Positions 27,376 through 36,000 of a stretch of DNA of 64,000 bases are shown one piece after another. The stretch spans positions 1 through 64,000 of the forward strand of contig NSJK01000013.1 of NCBI GenBank assembly GCA_002632325.1. The letters run 5' to 3'. Made by a program: the position numbers and the translations under genes. This stretch comes from Lysobacterales bacterium (GTDB lineage Bacteria; Pseudomonadota; Gammaproteobacteria; Xanthomonadales; Rhodanobacteraceae). Below the pieces are notes generated by a model. It had not been told where the DNA came from and searched no databases. It was given only the letters and a program-made list of their open reading frames with translations. Each line of letters starts with the position of its first letter. Position 1 is the first letter of the stretch.

Positions 27376-27929
27376 GTCCGCTTGCGGCGCTCGTGATGCC
27401 AGAGCACTTCGCCGTGGCCGCTGGCACGGGCGAGCACGCGTGCGAGCACGAACAACAGATCCGAGAGGCGATTGAGATAACGCTGCGGTTGCGGGCGCAG
27501 CGTCTCGCTGCGCGCGAGCGTCACCAGTTCGCGCTCGGCGCGGCGGCAAATCGTGCGCGCGAGATGGCACTGCGCGGCGGCCATGCCGCCGCCGGGCAGG
27601 ATGAATTCCTTGAGCGGAGGCAAGCCGTCGTTGAAGCGGTCGAGTACCTGTTCGAGGCGTTCGATGTCGGCGTCCTTGACCGTTTCCATGCCCGGAATGC
27701 ACAGCTCGCCGCCCAGATCGAACAGATCGTGCTGGATTTGCGTGAGCGCTTCGCGCACCTCGCCGCCGATCTCGCAAGCAAGCACGATGCCGATCGCGCT
27801 GTTGAGCTCGTCGACCGTGCCGTAGGCGTTGACGCGCACGCTGTCCTTGCCGACGCGCGAGCCGTCCCCGAGTCCCGTCGTGCCGTCGTCGCCGGTGCGC
27901 GTGTAAATTTTCGAGAGACGGTTACCCAC
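27372..27929 (-). CDS. Cob(I)yrinic acid a,c-diamide adenosyltransferase, PduO type
   Basis: A 185-residue PduO-type ATP:cob(I)alamin adenosyltransferase making adenosylcobalamin. Motifs: SKIYTRTGDDGTTGLGDG (ATP-binding N-terminus), VRVNAYGTVDELNSAIG, HLARTICRRAERELV and YLNRLSDLLFVLAR. The start is the GTG at 27929 (GNRLSKIYT is the usual N-terminus). There is no visible Shine-Dalgarno before it. Its first 16 codons are the innermost of three copies of a 190-bp tandem repeat, so translation may depend on upstream coupled frames. Its TGA overlaps the deacetylase GTG. No cobalamin riboswitch motif was seen upstream. Confidence 0.93.
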   Translation of the reverse strand: MGNRLSKIYTRTGDDGTTGLGDGSRVGKDSVRVNAYGTVDELNSAIGIVLACEIGGEVREALTQIQHDLFDLGGELCIPGMETVKDADIERLEQVLDRFNDGLPPLKEFILPGGGMAAAQCHLARTICRRAERELVTLARSETLRPQPQRYLNRLSDLLFVLARVLARASGHGEVLWHHERRKRT

Positions 27930-28070
27930 GGCGGCGCGATCCCGGATGCAGGACAGCATCCACGCCTGCGCGTGCTTGCACGCGCAGGGCGGAGACGCGC
28001 GAAAGTCGCGCCTTTCGCGCGGCGACCGGCGTTGGCGCAGGAAGCGCCGACGCCGGCATCAAGTCACACC
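27881..28070 (-). repeat. 190-bp tandem repeat, copy 1 (gene-proximal)
   Basis: Read on the minus strand, the unit has about 50 bp equal to the first 16 codons of the adenosyltransferase gene plus 140 bp of hairpin-rich sequence. In this copy the 50-bp part is the start of the intact gene. It differs from copy 2 at six of 190 positions. Confidence 0.97.
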
Positions 28071-28119
28071 TGCCGTCGTCGCCGGTGCGCGTGTAAATTT
28101 TCGAGAGACGGTTACCCAC
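27922..28119 (-). CDS. Short coupled frame from repeat copy 2 (decoy 5' end of adenosyltransferase)
   Basis: The same 65-codon architecture as the copy-3 frame, differing by His-to-Pro and Cys-to-Arg changes. It has no convincing Shine-Dalgarno of its own and ends with TAA 8 nt into the true adenosyltransferase gene. The TAA exists because codon 2 in copies 1 and 2 is GGT rather than the GGC of copy 3. Expression would rely on re-initiation from the preceding frame. Confidence 0.4.
   Translation of the reverse strand: MGNRLSKIYTRTGDDGRCDLMPASALPAPTPVAARKARLSRVSALRVQARAGVDAVLHPGSRRRG
27944..28056 (-). other. Array of four hairpins inside the repeat unit
   Basis: Within copy 1, four inverted repeats follow one another with 3-8 nt gaps. 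27944-27961: 6-bp stem, 6-nt loop. 27965-27988: perfect 11-bp stem, 2-nt loop. 27997-28020: perfect 9-bp stem, 6-nt loop. 28026-28056: 13-bp stem with one G-U pair, 5-nt loop. The array is repeated in copy 2 (28134-28246), where a T-to-C change breaks one pair of the second stem. Confidence 0.85.
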
Positions 28120-28260
28120 GACGGCACGACCCCGGATGCAGGACAGCATCCACGCCCGCGCGTGCCTGCACGCGCAGGGCGGAGACGCGCGAAAGTCGCG
28201 CCTTTCGCGCGGCGACCGGCGTTGGCGCATGAAGCGCCGACGCCGGCATCAAGTCACACC
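28071..28260 (-). repeat. 190-bp tandem repeat, copy 2
   Basis: Immediately adjacent to copy 1 with a period of exactly 190 bp and about 97 percent identity. Its 50-bp part repeats the 16-codon gene start with no difference from copy 1; the six differences all fall in the 140-bp part, mostly transitions. Confidence 0.97.
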
Positions 28261-28309
28261 TGCCGTCGTCGCCCGTGCGCGTGTAGATTTTCGAGAGACG
28301 GTTGCCCAC
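28112..28309 (-). CDS. Short coupled frame from repeat copy 3 (decoy 5' end of adenosyltransferase)
   Basis: A 65-codon frame starting at the GTG with the visible Shine-Dalgarno. It encodes the first 16 residues of the adenosyltransferase (GNRLSKIYTRTGDDG), then runs into Arg- and Ala-rich sequence from the hairpin block. It stops with TAA inside codons 2-3 of the copy-2 start, an 8-nt overlap. Probably not a functional protein; more likely a translated leader delivering ribosomes to the next start. Alternatively it is untranslated debris. Confidence 0.4.
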   Translation of the reverse strand: MGNRLSKIYTRTGDDGRCDLMPASALHAPTPVAARKARLSRVSALRVQARAGVDAVLHPGSCRRG

Positions 28310-28310
28310 G
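28261..28310 (-). repeat. 190-bp tandem repeat, copy 3 (partial, gene-start segment only)
   Basis: Only the 50-bp gene-start segment is present; similarity stops just past the GTG. It differs from copies 1 and 2 at three positions, all third-codon and synonymous (GGC for GGT, ATC for ATT, ACG for ACC). A GGAG at 28320-28323 (minus strand) lies 10 nt upstream of its GTG, so this copy looks like the ancestral gene start. Confidence 0.93.
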
Positions 28311-28384
28311 ACGATACGGCTCCAGAACGATCGGAAGATGCAGCATCGCGGCGCATGGCGCGTCGCGATGCGCTGGCGGCGAAA

Positions 28385-29056
28385 TCAGCGATGCTGCGCG
28401 CTGCCCGTATTCACCGGCTGCGCGCGCACGGCGAGCACGACCAAGGTGTGCAGTACCGCGGCGACCGCGAGGTAGGCCAGCGTCGAGCGCGTGAAGATCC
28501 AGTACCAGTCGCTGAAGTTCTTGAACCAGCCGCCGAAGCTGCGCGTCGCGCCATTGGCCATCCACGCATCGCTGAGCCAGTAATAGCTCGCGTCCGACAG
28601 CAGGAAGCAGACACCCACCGCGACCAGCGCGCTGATCGTGAGCAGGCCGAGCTCACGCACATGCAGGCCGCGGTAGTGGCTGCGCAGCCAGGCGCCGCCA
28701 AGCCACAGCGCGGCATAGGACGGCAACAGGAACCAATAGGCCGGCGACACGCAGTAGTGGCTCCAGAACGGGATGCCCTGCGCGCTGATAACGAACCAGT
28801 CGATCAGCACGGCCAGCACCATCAGCGCCAGGAACGAAGCGGCCGCGCCGCCCGCGCGCAGCAGACCGAAGAGGCGCTGGCCACTGGCCGCGGCGAAATG
28901 GAAACCGGCGATGAAGAACACCGCCCACGAAGCATCCGGCAAGGGCGCGAGGTGGTCGCGCAACAACGACGAGCGCGTCGCAATCATCACCAGCGCGAGC
29001 ACGGCGAGGATGCCGTAGCGCCAGGGCGAGCCGGAGAGGGAGCGTGCGTCGTTCAT
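28385..29056 (-). CDS. Uncharacterised polytopic membrane protein
   Basis: A 223-residue protein with about six hydrophobic helices, short loops and many aromatic residues (HYCVSPAYWFLLPSYAALW, DASYYWLSDAWM, WFKNFSDWYWIFTRS). I do not recognise the family. It is upstream of, and on the same strand as, the adenosyltransferase, separated only by the copy-3 repeat, so co-transcription is possible. The bidirectional region upstream (81 bp) separates it from ubiH. A cobalt or corrinoid transport role would be speculation; no transporter signature is visible. Confidence 0.7.
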   Translation of the reverse strand: MNDARSLSGSPWRYGILAVLALVMIATRSSLLRDHLAPLPDASWAVFFIAGFHFAAASGQRLFGLLRAGGAAASFLALMVLAVLIDWFVISAQGIPFWSHYCVSPAYWFLLPSYAALWLGGAWLRSHYRGLHVRELGLLTISALVAVGVCFLLSDASYYWLSDAWMANGATRSFGGWFKNFSDWYWIFTRSTLAYLAVAAVLHTLVVLAVRAQPVNTGSAQHR

Positions 29057-29137
29057 GGTGGTGTGTCCGCGTGAGCCAGTGGAACAAGGCTACAAGTTTA
29101 GCCCAAGCGACGGAGGGTGGCGCGCTATCATGCGGCC

Positions 29138-30346
29138 ATGGATCAACTGGACGTGCTCATCATCGGTGGCGGCCTGGTTGGCGCAAGCCTTGCGATTGCG
29201 CTCGATGGCGCCGGCCTGCGCGTGGCCTTGGTCGAAGCCGCGGCGGCGCGGCTGGATCTGCGCGCGAGTGACGATGAGCGCAATCTCGCGCTGGCATGCG
29301 CTAGCGTCAATGCGCTCGAGGTGCTCGGCGTGCTCGACGGCGGCATGCCGCGTACACCGATCCAACGCATCCACGTCAGCCGCCGCGGCGAGTTCGGTAC
29401 GCTGCGTCTGGATGCTCAGGCACTGGGTTTGCCGCCCTTCGGCGCGGTGATCGCGGCGCGTGAGCTTGGCAATGCCTTGCTGCGTCGGCTAGAGCGCTGC
29501 ACTTCGCTGCTGCGCATCGCGCCCGCGCAGGCCACGGCGCTCGATGCAGACGCGCAAGGCGCTACGGTCAGCTTCACCACACCGCAAGACGAGCAGCGCC
29601 TGCGCGCGCGGCTCGTGGTCGGTGCCGATGGCAGTGCCTCGTTCGTGCGTGATGCGCTCGGCATCGGCGTGACCCGACACGACTACGCGCAATCGGCGAT
29701 CGTCACCACGCTGCAAGTCGAGCGTGCGCTCGAAGGCCAGGCCTACGAGCGGTTCACCGATTCCGGCCCGCTCGCGTTGTTGCCGCTCGGCGAGCATCGC
29801 GCGGGACTGGTGCTGAGCGTGCCGCGCAGCGAAGCCGCGGCGACCGCCGCGCTCGATGATGCGGCCTTCATCGAGCGCGTCCAGCAGCGCTTCGGGTGGC
29901 GTGCGGGTCGGCTGTCGCGCCCAGGTCGGCGACAGGCTTTTCCGCTGGCCCGCATGCTCGCGCAACGCACCACCGCACCGCGCTGCGTGCTGGTCGGCAA
30001 TGCCGCGCAGACCGTGCATCCGCTGGGCGCACAAGGTTTCAATCTCGGCCTGCGCGATGCGCTGACGCTGGCCGAACTGTTGCGTGAGGCGGCGCGTGAT
30101 GGCACTGATCCCGGCGCCGATGCGCTGCTCGCGCGGCATGTCGAGCGTCGCCGCGAGGATCGTGCTGCGACCACGTCCTTCAGCGACGACCTCGTGCGTC
30201 TGATGGGCAATCCCTTTCTGCCGCTGCGCCTCGCGCGCATGGCCGGTTTCCACTTCGCAGAGCGGATCGAGCCACTCAAGCGCCAGATCGCGCTGCGCGG
30301 CATGGGTTTTCGTGGTGATGTCTCGCACTGGGGCTTGATGCAATGA
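29138..30346 (+). CDS. ubiH: 2-octaprenyl-6-methoxyphenol hydroxylase-like FAD monooxygenase
   Basis: A 402-residue flavoprotein of the UbiH/COQ6 family performing an aromatic ring hydroxylation in ubiquinone synthesis, peripherally at the inner membrane. The N-terminal FAD fold is DVLIIGGGLVGASLAIAL. The mid-domain LVVGADGSASFVRDALG and the second FAD motif LVGNAAQTVHPLGAQGFNLGLRDA (the usual GDAAH being GNAAQ, as in UbiH) are clear. The ATG at 29138 removes a short non-homologous extension. It is followed 25 bp later by a second hydroxylase of the same family. Confidence 0.92.
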   Translation: MDQLDVLIIGGGLVGASLAIALDGAGLRVALVEAAAARLDLRASDDERNLALACASVNALEVLGVLDGGMPRTPIQRIHVSRRGEFGTLRLDAQALGLPPFGAVIAARELGNALLRRLERCTSLLRIAPAQATALDADAQGATVSFTTPQDEQRLRARLVVGADGSASFVRDALGIGVTRHDYAQSAIVTTLQVERALEGQAYERFTDSGPLALLPLGEHRAGLVLSVPRSEAAATAALDDAAFIERVQQRFGWRAGRLSRPGRRQAFPLARMLAQRTTAPRCVLVGNAAQTVHPLGAQGFNLGLRDALTLAELLREAARDGTDPGADALLARHVERRREDRAATTSFSDDLVRLMGNPFLPLRLARMAGFHFAERIEPLKRQIALRGMGFRGDVSHWGLMQ

Positions 30347-30371
30347 ACGCGGCGTTGATCGGGAGTCGAGC

Positions 30372-31595
30372 ATGAACGAGCGCGCGCGACGCGGCCCCCG
30401 CCGTGGCGAGTTCGACGTGATCGTGGTCGGGGCGGGTGCCGCAGGCGGTGCGCTGACCTTGGCGCTCGCACGCGATGGTTTCAAGGTCGCGCTGGTGGAA
30501 GTGCGTGAGCCCACCGCGTGGCGCAGCGAAGACGAAGTCGATCTGCGCGTGGTCGCGCTCGCGCCCGACGCGCGCGCCCTGCTCGATGATCTGGGCGCGT
30601 GGCCGGCAATCACGCAGGCGCGAGTGTCGCCGTTCCAGCGCATGTGCGTATGGGATGCGCAGGCGCCGGGCGAGCTGCGCTTCGATGCGACCGAGCGAGG
30701 CGAGGCGGCGCTCGGTTGGATCATCGAGAACAAGTTGATCCAGCACGCGCTGTGGACTGCGCTTGTGACGCCTTCGGCTGCTGGCACGGCGCCAGTCCTG
30801 CATTGCCCTGCCGAGATCAGCGCGCTCGAAGAAGATGCCGATGGCATCAGTGTGGTACTCGGCGATGGCACACGCTTGCGTGCGCGCGTGCTGGTGAGCG
30901 CCGAGGGCGGCGAGTCCTCGCTGCGCCAGCGGCTCGGAATCACGTTTGACGGGCGTGATTACGGCGCGCGCGCCGTGGTGGCGCATGTCCGCAGCGAATG
31001 TGCGCACGAAGGCACTGCGTGGCAACGCTTCCTGCCGACTGGGCCGCTTGCCTTCCTGCCACTCGTCGATGGGCGCTGCTCGATCGTGTGGTCCTTGCCC
31101 GAGGCTGAGGCCGCACGCGTGCTCGCACTCGACGATGACGCGGTGTTTTGCGCCGAACTCGGCGCCGCCTTCGATTTTCGACTGGGCCCGATCACATCGG
31201 TGTCGCGGCGTGCAGCGTTTCCACTGCGTCTGCGTCTGGCCGAACAATTCGTGCGGGGACGCTGCGTGCTGGTCGGCGATGCCGCGCATCTCGTGCATCC
31301 GCTTGCCGGGCAGGGCATGAACCTCGGCCTGCGCGACGTCAGCTGCCTGCGCCGCGTGCTCGGTGATGCACGCGATCGCGGCAGCGACCTCGGCGCCTGG
31401 CATGTGCTGCGCCATTTCGAGCGCGAACGTCGCAGTCAGACCACGCTCGCCGCGCGCGGCTTCGATGCGATCGAGCGCGTGTTCGGATCGTCGAGTCCAC
31501 CCCTGGTTGCGCTGCGCGGCCTCGCGCTCACGAGCGCCGGGCACCTGTCACCGCTGCGCAGTCTGCTTGCCGATGTCGCCGCCGGGCGGCTGTGA
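30372..31595 (+). CDS. UbiH/UbiF/VisC family FAD-dependent monooxygenase (second ring hydroxylase)
   Basis: A 407-residue flavoprotein hydroxylase. Motifs: DVIVVGAGAAGGALTLALA, WIIENKLIQHALW (typical UbiI/VisC substrate region), LVSAEGGESSLRQRLGI and LVGDAAHLVHPLAGQGMNLGLRDV. Located directly after ubiH, it probably catalyses another hydroxylation of the ubiquinone ring; UbiI (C5) and the multi-position UbiM are candidates, which I cannot separate by eye. A basic 12-residue N-terminal extension precedes the FAD strand. Confidence 0.9.
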   Translation: MNERARRGPRRGEFDVIVVGAGAAGGALTLALARDGFKVALVEVREPTAWRSEDEVDLRVVALAPDARALLDDLGAWPAITQARVSPFQRMCVWDAQAPGELRFDATERGEAALGWIIENKLIQHALWTALVTPSAAGTAPVLHCPAEISALEEDADGISVVLGDGTRLRARVLVSAEGGESSLRQRLGITFDGRDYGARAVVAHVRSECAHEGTAWQRFLPTGPLAFLPLVDGRCSIVWSLPEAEAARVLALDDDAVFCAELGAAFDFRLGPITSVSRRAAFPLRLRLAEQFVRGRCVLVGDAAHLVHPLAGQGMNLGLRDVSCLRRVLGDARDRGSDLGAWHVLRHFERERRSQTTLAARGFDAIERVFGSSSPPLVALRGLALTSAGHLSPLRSLLADVAAGRL

Positions 31596-31614
31596 GGCGC
31601 GACGACTCACTCGA

Positions 31615-32970
31615 TCAGCGCGAATTTCGCGTGCGCTTGCGGCGCATGCGCAACCAGCGCAGCAAGCCGTAGGACAGGCGCACTTTTTCCTGTCCAACCG
31701 GCAGGTCGGCATGGGCGAAGATCCACGATGACTTGCTGAAGGCGATCTGCTGCTGCGGGTAGACGCTGCGATGGCCGATGATGAGATAGGCCGCGATACA
31801 GGCGCCGGCGACATGCAGTGTGGCATCTGCGCCGAACAGTTCCACGCCCATGAAGATCGCCGCGATCGGCGTGTTCGAGGCCGCCGCGACCACCGCCACC
31901 AGACCGACCGCCGCACCCAGCGCGGGCGGCAAGCCGAGCAGCGGCGCAAATGCGCCACCGGCGAGCGCGCCGATCACGAACTGCGGCGTGACGATGCCGC
32001 CGTAGAACCCCGAACCCAGCGTGATCGCCACCAGCAACGCCTTCCACAGGAAGCCCAGCCAGGGCATCGCCTCGCCATGCAGCGCGCTTTCCATGATCGG
32101 CAGGCTCAGGCCCAGATATTGGTGCGGAATCGCCAGCGCGAGCACGGCAATCACGCTACCGCCCAGGGTTGGCAGCAAGGGTGGCCACAGCCCATGACGT
32201 TCGCGCAGGCGAGTCGAGAACTTGCGGGCTTGCTGCAACAATTCGACGAAGATCCATGCAATGGCGCCACACAGGATGCCGATCAGCACGGTCTTGAGGA
32301 ACAGCCACTCGGTGAGCTGTCCGGAAAAATCGATCGCGTAGTGAGGATAGGGCACGCCCAGCGCGCGCGAGACCTCGAGCGCGGTCACGCCGGCGACGAT
32401 GCCCGGGAACAGGAAGTCGTGGCGCAGGCGGCCGATCGCGAGCATCTCGATGCCATAGATCGCGCCCGCGATCGGGGTGCCGAACACGCTCGCAAAGCCC
32501 GCGCTCACGCCACAAGCGAGCAGGCGCTTGCGCATTTCCGGATTGAGATGAAGCACGCGACCGATGCCCGCGGCAAGGCTTGCACCCAGATGCGAACAAG
32601 GCCCTTCCTTGCCCGCCGAGCCGCCACAGCCGAGCGTGATCAAGGCGGCCAGCGGTTTGATCCACAGCGTGCGCAACGGCATCTTGCCGTGCTGCTCGTT
32701 GATCGCGACGATCGGCTCGTCCTCGAAGTTCGAATGGCGCAGGCGGTAGCCGTAGTGGAGCAAGAGGCCATTGACCAGTCCCGCCAGTGGCAGCAGCACG
32801 GCGAGCATCCACCACGGCGCGACATACAGCCGTCCTTCGCTCAGGAACAGCAGATGCAGAAACACGCTGCAGCCGATGCCGACGACGGCGCCGGTGAACG
32901 TGGCCAACAACAACCACTGCAGCACCGTGGCCAGCATCACCAGCGGTTCGGTCAGATGGAATCGACGCAT
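31615..32970 (-). CDS. Voltage-gated ClC-type chloride channel/antiporter
   Basis: A 451-residue integral membrane protein with about ten or more helices. ClC selectivity motifs are present in order: GCGGSAGKEGPCSHLGASLA (the GKEGP motif), GSGFYGGIVTPQFVIGALAGG, and AVVAAASNTPIAAIFMGVELFG. It matches the GKEGP half but has GSAGK rather than GSGIP, like the bacterial YfeO/EriC-related subgroup. No CBS domains follow. The start MRRFHLTEP gives a short cytoplasmic N-terminus. It converges with the hydroxylase gene, 19 bp apart. Confidence 0.9.
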   Translation of the reverse strand: MRRFHLTEPLVMLATVLQWLLLATFTGAVVGIGCSVFLHLLFLSEGRLYVAPWWMLAVLLPLAGLVNGLLLHYGYRLRHSNFEDEPIVAINEQHGKMPLRTLWIKPLAALITLGCGGSAGKEGPCSHLGASLAAGIGRVLHLNPEMRKRLLACGVSAGFASVFGTPIAGAIYGIEMLAIGRLRHDFLFPGIVAGVTALEVSRALGVPYPHYAIDFSGQLTEWLFLKTVLIGILCGAIAWIFVELLQQARKFSTRLRERHGLWPPLLPTLGGSVIAVLALAIPHQYLGLSLPIMESALHGEAMPWLGFLWKALLVAITLGSGFYGGIVTPQFVIGALAGGAFAPLLGLPPALGAAVGLVAVVAAASNTPIAAIFMGVELFGADATLHVAGACIAAYLIIGHRSVYPQQQIAFSKSSWIFAHADLPVGQEKVRLSYGLLRWLRMRRKRTRNSR

Positions 32971-33049
32971 GGCTTGGCAATCGCGGCTGGCACGTTTCGA
33001 GTGTAAGTCAAGCGACGCAGATTCAGCGATGGCTCGCTGGCGAGATGCC

Positions 33050-36000
33050 TCAACCGCAGATGCGATTGCGGCCTTCGCGCTTGGCCTGATACAGCGCGAC
33101 GTCGGCGCTGCGCAGCAGGTCGTGCACGTCGGCATCGCTGCTGACCTTCGCGCAAGCGATGCCGGCACTGAGGGTGATGCGGTTGCGCAGCGCGGTGCCC
33201 GGCACCGGGATGTCGTGTGCGGCCAGGGTGGTGCGGAACGTTTCGGCGAGCTGGCGTGCTTGTTCGAGTCCGGCCTGTTCGAGCACGCAGGCGAATTCCT
33301 CGCCACCTTGACGTGCAACGATTGCGCCTGCCGGAGCGCATGCACGCATCACCTCGGCGACGCGGCGCAGGGCTTCGTCACCGGCGGGATGGCCATAGCG
33401 ATCGTTGTAAGCCTTGAAATGATCGACGTCGATGCTGATCATTGCCAACAGGCTGCCGCCCTCGCTGCTGGCATGGCGATGCAGGGCTTCGAGCAGGCGA
33501 CGGCGGTTGGCCAGACCGGTGAGTGAGTCGCTGTAGGACAATTCCCGCAGACGCTGATTGGCCTCGTGCAATTCAGCGGTGCGCTCGGCGATTTGGCGTT
33601 CGAGCACACGCCTCGCGGCTTTCAGGCTGTGCACGCGCCAGCGCCACAGCATGGCGATCAGGCCGGCAGTCAGCGCGGCGAACAACCCCCACGCCCATCC
33701 CCGCTGCCACCACAACGGTTGCACGCTGATCGCGATGTCCAGAGGCCTGCTGAGGTTGCCAGCGTAATCGCGTGCCTCGACGCGCAGACGGTAGTGCCCC
33801 GGTGGCAAGTTGGAGAAGACGCGGCTGTTCTGCGCGGTCCAGGCTTCGGGGGCAGATTCGTAGCCGATCAATTGGGAGCGGAATCGCGACTCTGTTTCAC
33901 GCTGCCATGAAAGCAGGGCGTAGCGTGCGATCAATTCGTGGCGGCCGGGCGGTACCGTGATCGAGGCGGTGTCGATCACCGCACCGTCGATCTGCGCGCC
34001 GAGCCAGCGCAGCGGTTTGGGTGTGTCGTCCCTGACCTGCACCGAAGGATCGAACATCGCTGCGCCTCCGAGCGTGCCGGTCCAGAAGCGATCCTGCGCA
34101 TCGATGAGCTGCGAACCTCCATTGCATTCGTCGTTGAGCAGCCCATCGCGCCGCGTGAAAACGCGCGATTGGTAGCTGCCGCCTTGCGGCGTGAGCTGCT
34201 GCACGCTGGCATTGGTACAGACGTAGATGCGCCCTTTGGAATCGCGCACCGCGCCGTAGGCGGTCTGGTCGGGCGCGCGCGGCAGCTCATCGGGCAAGAC
34301 GCGCGGCTGCGCGGGATCGCTGACATCCACGCGCACGATCGCATGGTTGAGTGTGCCGAGCCAGAGCACGGACCGCCCCTGTTCGTCGCGCAACAGGTTC
34401 ATGCCCTGCAGGAAGGTGTCGGCAAGCGTGACCGCACCTGCATCCCAGTGTTCGCCATCAAAACGTGCGAGTCCATCGCGGCCGGCAGCCCACAGCCAGT
34501 TCCGCCCCGTGACATCGGTCTGCGCGATCAGGCGCCGCACGCGCCAGACGCCATCGATGCCCTTGGCCTTGAATGTGGTCCACACGCCATCGCGCAGGCG
34601 ATGCACGCCATTCATGTTGAGTGCGAACCAGTAGTCGGTCTTGCCCTCGAATGTGACGGCGAGCATGTCCTGCACGGCCATGCCCGGCTTTTTCGGCCAT
34701 GGCGTGTCGACGCTGACGAATCGCGGGCCGGGTTCCTCCACCTTGAACAGGCCGCCGCCGTTCATGCCCAACCACAGCGTCGACTTGCCAGTGTCATCAC
34801 GGCTGCGCCGAATCATCGCCGCGTCATTGCTCGGCAGCAGGCCATTGGCGTGTGAGAAGGTGCGCCATGCGCCGTTTTCGTACAGGCCCAACCCATCAGA
34901 ATTGGCAGCCACCCACAAACGTTCGCCGCCATGGCCGTCGGCTTCGGGCAGCAGACCGAACACACCGGTACCGTGCTCGCCGAGCAGGGAGACTGTCTGC
35001 CATTGGCTGCCACCGAGCACGGCGCGGGCGACCCCCGCTTCGGTGGCGACCCACAGCACATCGGTGCCGGCGGGACTGCGCCACAGACTCAGGCTGCGGA
35101 CGGCGTCCGATGGCAGACCGAAGCTGCGACCGAAGGTGCGCACACGATCGTCGTGGACGCGCAGCACGCCGGCGCGGCTGCTGACCCACAGCACCGGGTC
35201 ATCGTCACTGCCGCTGACTGCGGTCGAGTACACGTCATTGGTCGGCAGTTCGCCGGATTCCAGTGACCAGGTGCGCACGCCGTTGCGATCAATCCGCCAC
35301 AGGCCGCGACCGATCGTGGTGATCCACAACTGTTCGTCCTCACCGCGCCCCGTCGCGCGCAGACTCTGCACTTCGGTGATCGGCAAATCCATTTTCTGCC
35401 AATGTCCGTCCTCCTGAAACCAGAGCCCATCAAGCGCCGTGACCCATACGCGCGGGCGGCCACCCAGATGCGTGGTCGCGGCAATCGACAGGATGAAGTG
35501 TGGGAGCATTTCCGTGCCGGGCACCGGCAGCCATTGCCCTTGTGCATTGCGCTGCAACAGCCCTGCGTCGACCGTCGCCGCCCACAGCGTGTGGCGGCCT
35601 TGCGTGTCGACGGTTTCGGCCAGGGTTGCCACGTGATCGGTGGGCAGGCCGTTGCCGCGGCCTTGCATGTGCCAGCTTGTGCCATCCCAGCGGCCAATGC
35701 CGCGATCGCGGAATGCAACCCACAGGCTGCCGCTGTGATCCAGCAGGAACGTGCCCAAGGTCCCCGCAATCGCCGCGGGGCCGGTGCTGCTCCAGACGTG
35801 GCCGTCGTAGCGTGCAAGGCCATGTGCGGTGCTGAGCCAGACAAAGCCGTCCGTGTCGGTCTGCACCGCATTGCCGATTGAGTCGGGCACGCCATCGCGA
35901 CTGGTGAAGGTGACGAAGGTGGGGGCCGAGAGGTCACCCAGATCCAGCTTCTGAGCGTGGCCTGGAAGCGGCAGCGCGAGCAGGAAGGCCGCCAGCGACA

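Noticed and set aside
24130..27396. A 1088-codon plus-strand open frame
   Set aside because: Antisense to lptD and the deacetylase; no domain, and composition is typical of a shadow frame.
27881..28310. CRISPR array
   Set aside because: The 190-bp repeat includes coding sequence and has no short repeat-unique spacer structure; the units are contiguous tandem copies and no cas gene is present.
27930..28384. Cobalamin riboswitch in front of the adenosyltransferase
   Set aside because: No B12-box-like GCCACTG core was found, and the hairpins are simple inverted repeats within the tandem unit.
30372..31595. Naming the second flavin hydroxylase ubiI or ubiM
   Set aside because: Motifs place it in the UbiH/UbiF/VisC family only; subgroup assignment needs a tree.
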